The notes under the pieces: model-generated
The model's input: only the letters and a program-made list of their open reading frames with translations
The model's database searches: none
What the model was told of the DNA's origin: nothing
Assembly (NCBI GenBank): GCA_023453335.1
Contig: JAEXTU010000181.1
Location: 1 to 8,892, forward strand
Direction of reading: 5' to 3'
Source: Pseudomonadota bacterium
GTDB taxonomy: Bacteria; Desulfobacterota; Desulfovibrionia; Desulfovibrionales; Desulfovibrionaceae
DNA: 8,892 nucleotides
Shown here: positions 5,582 to 8,892 of the stretch, piece by piece
How the letters are laid out: the number at the start of each line of letters is the position of its first letter
Numbering within the stretch: position 1 is the stretch's first letter
Position numbers and translations under genes: made by a program

Positions 5582-6903
5582 GACGGGCGCACGAGCTTCC
5601 CGCGGCCATCCAGTGGCACGAGGGCATGCTGCTGGCGCCCCCGCATTTCCAGCAGTTCGCCACCCGCATTGAGGAGCTCGCCCACTACCACTACCTGTCC
5701 ATCTCCCCCTACCACTTCGGCATCCGCACCCTGCGCATCGACGAGACCCTGCTCCTGGCCGGCATCTTCCGGGTCCTGGAGCTGGAGGCGGTACTGCCCG
5801 ACGGCCTGGTGGTCAGCCATCGGCCGGGCGAGGCCGAACTGGAGATTTCCCTGGAGCCCCTGGCCGAGCAACTCTCGGGCAGCGAGGTCCTGGTCCGCCT
5901 GGCGGTGCCGGTGCGCAAGCTGGGCGCGGCCCAGGTCAAGGGCGACCTGGCCCGCTACACGGGCGTGCCCGGCGAGCCGGTGGCCGACGAGAACACCGGG
6001 GAGGGCGAGGTGGACATCCCCCGCTTGGCTCCGCGCCTGTCCCTCATCGCGGCCAACGACCCGCCCCAGAAGTACGTGACCCTGCCCCTGGCCGGGGTGC
6101 CCTACGTGAACGAGGCCTTCAAAACCACCGACTACCTCCCGCCGGTGCTGGACACCATCCCGGGCTCGCCGCTTTTCGCCCTGTGCGCGCAGGTGGCCGA
6201 GCGCTGCCGGGAGAAGGCCCTGTTCCTGGCCGGCAAGGTGGACTCCGGCGCGGCCCTGTCCGGGCCCATGGTCCTGGAGACCCGGATGCAGATCGCCTCC
6301 CTGGCCGCGGGCCTGCCTCCCCTGGAGGCGCTGCTGGCCACCGGCCGGGCCCATCCCTTCCCGCTCTACCTGGCCATGTGCGGCCTGGCCGGCAACCTGG
6401 CCGGGCTGTCCGCGGGCCTGGTGCCCCCGGCCTTCGACCCGTACGACCACGAGAACCTGCGCGGAACCTTCATGGCCCTCAAGGACTTCGCCTTCCGGGC
6501 CATCGACGAGGGGGTCATCGAGGCCTACACCCCGGTCACCTTCGACGCGGAGAACGGGGTGTTCAGCCTGGTGCTCCGCGAGGAGTGGGCGGGCGCGCGG
6601 CTGGCCGTGGGGGTCAAGGTGCGGCGCGGGGTGCACGAGCGCGACACCGCGGCCTGGATGGAGGAGGCGGTGGTGGGCTCCGGGCCGGTCATGGCCTCGC
6701 TCCTGGACCGCCGGGTGCTGGGCGCGTCGCGCAAGCGGGTGGACGCCGAGCGGGACATCGTGCCTCCGCGCGGGGTGCTGCTCTATGTGGTGGAACCCGA
6801 CCCGCAGCTGGTGCAGGCCGGGGAGCGGCTGGTGATCCAGAACACCGTGGACGCGGCCGACGCCGCGCCCGCCGCCATCTACTTCTTCGCGCCGGGGCGG
6901 TAG
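5578..6903 (+). CDS. tssK: Type VI secretion baseplate protein TssK
   Basis: The 441-residue product has the normal TssK length. Near the N-terminus it carries the family signature IQWHEGMLLAPPHFQQ (residues 11-26), followed by the beta-rich shell region. The middle is helical (about 205-315) and the C-terminal domain, which contacts the membrane complex, ends in YFFAPGR. TssK is a cytoplasmic trimer that links the TssEFG baseplate wedges to TssL and TssM. GTG 5578 is the only plausible start in frame after the stop at 5521, and GGAGG (5568-5572) lies five bases ahead of it. The tssL ATG starts one base after the stop, so the genes are co-transcribed and probably coupled. Confidence 0.93.
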   Translation: MRRAHELPAAIQWHEGMLLAPPHFQQFATRIEELAHYHYLSISPYHFGIRTLRIDETLLLAGIFRVLELEAVLPDGLVVSHRPGEAELEISLEPLAEQLSGSEVLVRLAVPVRKLGAAQVKGDLARYTGVPGEPVADENTGEGEVDIPRLAPRLSLIAANDPPQKYVTLPLAGVPYVNEAFKTTDYLPPVLDTIPGSPLFALCAQVAERCREKALFLAGKVDSGAALSGPMVLETRMQIASLAAGLPPLEALLATGRAHPFPLYLAMCGLAGNLAGLSAGLVPPAFDPYDHENLRGTFMALKDFAFRAIDEGVIEAYTPVTFDAENGVFSLVLREEWAGARLAVGVKVRRGVHERDTAAWMEEAVVGSGPVMASLLDRRVLGASRKRVDAERDIVPPRGVLLYVVEPDPQLVQAGERLVIQNTVDAADAAPAAIYFFAPGR

Positions 6904-6904
6904 C

Positions 6905-7654
6905 ATGAACCTCAGGGACTACGGCCAATCCTTCCTGCTCACCCAGTTCCGGGAGTTCTACGCCGCCGTGGCCCAGGCCCGGCGCGAGGCGCTGGAGGCC
7001 GGGGCCGTGGCCAAGGAAGGGGCCGATCCCGCGGCCGAGGTGAACGCCCGGCTGGCCACCCTGCTGGAGACCCAGGCCCTGGACGCCAAGCGCAAGGGCG
7101 GCGACTACGGGGCTACCTACTACCGCGAGGCCCAGTACGTCATGGCCGGCCTGGCCGACGACGTGTTCCTGAACCTGGAGTGGGCCGGCCGTGAGCCCTG
7201 GAAGTCCCGGCTCCTGGAGTACCGCCTGTTCGGCTCCAAGGTGGCGGGCGAGCAGATCTACCGCAAGCTGGAGAAGCTGTTGGCCGAGCGCGACCCGGCC
7301 AATGCCGAACTGGCCGCCCTCTACCTGCTGGCCCTGTCCCTGGGCTTCCGCGGCCGCTACCGCGGGGCCGAGGACGCCGGGGTGCTGGATCGCTACCGCC
7401 GTGAACTCTTCGCCTTCATCTACCATCGCGACCCAGCCCTGGAAGAGCACGGCAAGGAGCTCTTCCCCGAAGCCTATGCCGCGGTGCTCGGGGAGTCCGA
7501 GCCCCACCGCCTGCCCCACCTGCGCAAGTGGCTGGCCATCCTGGCCCTGGTGGCCCTGGTGTTGTTGGTGATCTCGCACGGCCTGTGGCTGGACGTGTCT
7601 GCGGACCTGGAAGGGGTCCTGGACAAGATCCTGCACCGGGCCGCGGGGATGTAG
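6905..7654 (+). CDS. tssL: Type VI secretion inner-membrane protein TssL (DotU/IcmH family)
   Basis: The 249 residues follow the DotU pattern: a helical cytoplasmic domain with ADDVFLNLEW (84-93), LFGSKVAGEQIY (108-119) and ELAALYLLALSLGFRGRYRG (135-154). A single C-terminal membrane helix follows at about 209-229. Only 20 residues come after the helix, so this is the short form without a fused OmpA-like peptidoglycan-binding domain. TssL dimerises in the inner membrane, contacts TssK and joins TssJ and TssM in the membrane complex. ATG 6905 follows the tssK stop after one base and the Shine-Dalgarno is weak (G-rich, around 6895-6900), which suggests coupling to tssK. Confidence 0.94.
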   Translation: MNLRDYGQSFLLTQFREFYAAVAQARREALEAGAVAKEGADPAAEVNARLATLLETQALDAKRKGGDYGATYYREAQYVMAGLADDVFLNLEWAGREPWKSRLLEYRLFGSKVAGEQIYRKLEKLLAERDPANAELAALYLLALSLGFRGRYRGAEDAGVLDRYRRELFAFIYHRDPALEEHGKELFPEAYAAVLGESEPHRLPHLRKWLAILALVALVLLVISHGLWLDVSADLEGVLDKILHRAAGM

Positions 7655-7663
7655 GGGGCGGCC

Positions 7664-8892
7664 GTGCAGACTATCCTGAGCCTGGTCTCCATCCTCTCCC
7701 CCTACCTGCCCACCATGCTTTTGGGCCTCATCTTCCTCATCGCCGCGCTCATCGGCCTGGCGGTGACGGTGGTGCTGCTCCGCAAGAAGAAGGACAAGCC
7801 CAGCCCGGCCGAGGCGGCCATGGCCCCGGCCCCGGCCGCGCCTGCCGAGGGCGCGCCCGCCCCTGCGCCCGGCGCGGCCCCCAAGACCTACGCCACCGGG
7901 CTGTCCATCGCCGCCTCCTTCCGGGACGCGGTGCGCCACCTGCGCGCCCATGTGGCCGGCCGCAATTTCCGCTACCAGATTCCCTGGTTCGTGACCCTGG
8001 GCCAGAGCGGCTCGGGCAAGAGCACCATGCTGCGCGGGGCGGGCCTGGACCTGCCTTTCGGCGAGCCGGACGAGGCCGGCCCGGGCTCCGCGGCCCCGGT
8101 CAAGTGGTGGTTCTTCTCGCGAGGCATCGTCATCGACCTGGCCGGCGACCTGGTGCTCGGCTCGGCCGGGGCCGCGGACGAGCGGTCCTTCGACAAGGTG
8201 CTGCGCCTGTTGCAGCGCCACCGCCACCAGAAGCCCATCGACGGGGTGGTGCTCACCGTGCCCGCGGACGAGCTGTACGGCCGGGCCGAGACCCTGGACG
8301 AGCGGGTGAAGGAGGCCGACCGCAAGGCCATGGCCCTGCAGGACAAGCTCTGGCGCATGCAGAAGCGCCTGGGCCTGCGCCTGCCGGTCTACCTGGTGGT
8401 CACCAAGTGCGACCAGGTGGAGGGCTTCTCGGCATTCACCCAGGACCTGCCCGGCAACCTGCTCTCGGGCATGTTCGGATGGTCCAACCCCTACACCGTG
8501 GACACCGCCTTTTCCGAGGACTGGGCCGACCAGGCCTTCGCCTCCCTGGACCGCCAGCTCACCGAGGCCCAGATCGAGGTCTTCGCCTCCCGCCGCAACC
8601 TGGAGGACGCCGAGCGCTCCTTCCTGTTCCCCATGCGCTTCAAGGGCATGTACGAGCCCCTGCGCTGCTACCTGCGCCGCATCTTCAAGGAGAGCGTGTA
8701 CCACGAGTCCTTCTTCCTGCGCGGGGTCTACTTCTCCGGCTCCCCGCAGCGGGAGGGCAGCCTGGACACCCTGCACCGCTCCCCGGTGTTCGTGCGCGAC
8801 CTCTTGGGCAAGAAGGTCTTCCCGGAATACAACCTGGCGCGGCCCGCGGGCCGGGCCCTGGTCTCCCGCAACCGGAGCGTGCTGGCCCTACA
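7664..8892 (+). CDS. tssM: Type VI secretion inner-membrane protein TssM (IcmF family), C-terminus cut by window edge
   Basis: 409 codons are visible from GTG 7664 to the right edge; the family usually exceeds 1,000 residues, so most of the periplasmic part is missing. AGGGGG (7653-7658) five bases upstream supports this start, nine bases after the tssL stop. A hydrophobic N-terminus (about 4-39, clearest at 18-39) is followed by RKKK and an Ala/Pro-rich linker (46-73). The cytoplasmic NTPase domain has Walker A GQSGSGKST (113-121), a Walker B-like GIVIDLAG and VVTKCD, which resembles the NKxD guanine motif. FFLRGVYFSGSPQREGSLDT matches the conserved IcmF block that precedes the next membrane segment in TssM. 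TssM spans the inner membrane and reaches TssJ through the periplasm. Confidence 0.93.
   Translation, partial: MQTILSLVSILSPYLPTMLLGLIFLIAALIGLAVTVVLLRKKKDKPSPAEAAMAPAPAAPAEGAPAPAPGAAPKTYATGLSIAASFRDAVRHLRAHVAGRNFRYQIPWFVTLGQSGSGKSTMLRGAGLDLPFGEPDEAGPGSAAPVKWWFFSRGIVIDLAGDLVLGSAGAADERSFDKVLRLLQRHRHQKPIDGVVLTVPADELYGRAETLDERVKEADRKAMALQDKLWRMQKRLGLRLPVYLVVTKCDQVEGFSAFTQDLPGNLLSGMFGWSNPYTVDTAFSEDWADQAFASLDRQLTEAQIEVFASRRNLEDAERSFLFPMRFKGMYEPLRCYLRRIFKESVYHESFFLRGVYFSGSPQREGSLDTLHRSPVFVRDLLGKKVFPEYNLARPAGRALVSRNRSVLAL

Noticed and set aside
4771..6906. 711-codon antisense reading frame opposite tssJ and tssK
   Set aside because: It is a shadow frame of high-GC coding DNA: His/Gly/Arg/Gln-rich composition, no family motif, and it lies opposite well-supported genes.
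6689..8776. 695-codon antisense reading frame opposite tssL and tssM
   Set aside because: Low-complexity Gly/Gln/His/Val-rich translation typical of the strand opposite GC-rich codons; the plus strand encodes clear TssL and TssM motifs.

Overview
The window is GC-rich (judged by eye at about two thirds G+C) chromosomal DNA. The gene families, the strongly G/C-ending codons and the style of the signalling genes suggest a deltaproteobacterium close to Desulfovibrio and relatives (Desulfovibrionaceae). That placement is inference; no rRNA or other marker gene is present. I see no tRNA, rRNA, CRISPR array, insertion sequence or phage gene.

Left part (1-2857, minus strand): three genes read leftwards. 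In transcription order they are a degenerate response-regulator receiver fused to TPR repeats (2857-1505), a small periplasmic solute-binding protein of the SBP_bac_3 type (1353-616), and a predicted exported or lipid-anchored protein of unknown function. The last overlaps the solute-binding gene by ATGA and runs off the left edge (619-1).

Middle (2858-3223): a divergent intergenic region of about 370 bases. It has a good sigma70-type promoter towards the right, a weaker one towards the left, and an 8-bp inverted repeat that could close a structured leader for the receiver-TPR gene. To the right is an EAL-like/HDOD signalling protein of the YuxH type (3224-4495) whose EAL part has lost catalytic residues.

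Region 4496-5025 is a 530-base non-coding stretch that looks regulatory rather than empty. It holds two tandem hairpins, an unusual cluster of GTTGC/GCAAC pentamers, two promoter-like elements whose -10 regions look like copies of each other, a perfect 16-bp palindrome, and a GC-only hairpin just before the first gene of the next operon.

Right part (5026-8892, plus strand): the start of a type VI secretion (T6SS) operon, tssJ-tssK-tssL-tssM, tightly packed, with tssM cut by the right edge. TssJ, TssL and TssM form the envelope-spanning membrane complex and TssK joins it to the baseplate. The tail, sheath, ClpV and effector genes are presumably beyond the right edge. A previously unremarked 18-codon reading frame with its own Shine-Dalgarno sits between tssJ and tssK and overlaps the tssK start.

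Nothing here amounts to a wholly new system. The most informative oddities are the elaborate T6SS leader region, the tssJ-tssK mini-cistron, the Asp-to-Glu receiver, and the two degenerate signalling proteins next to the T6SS.
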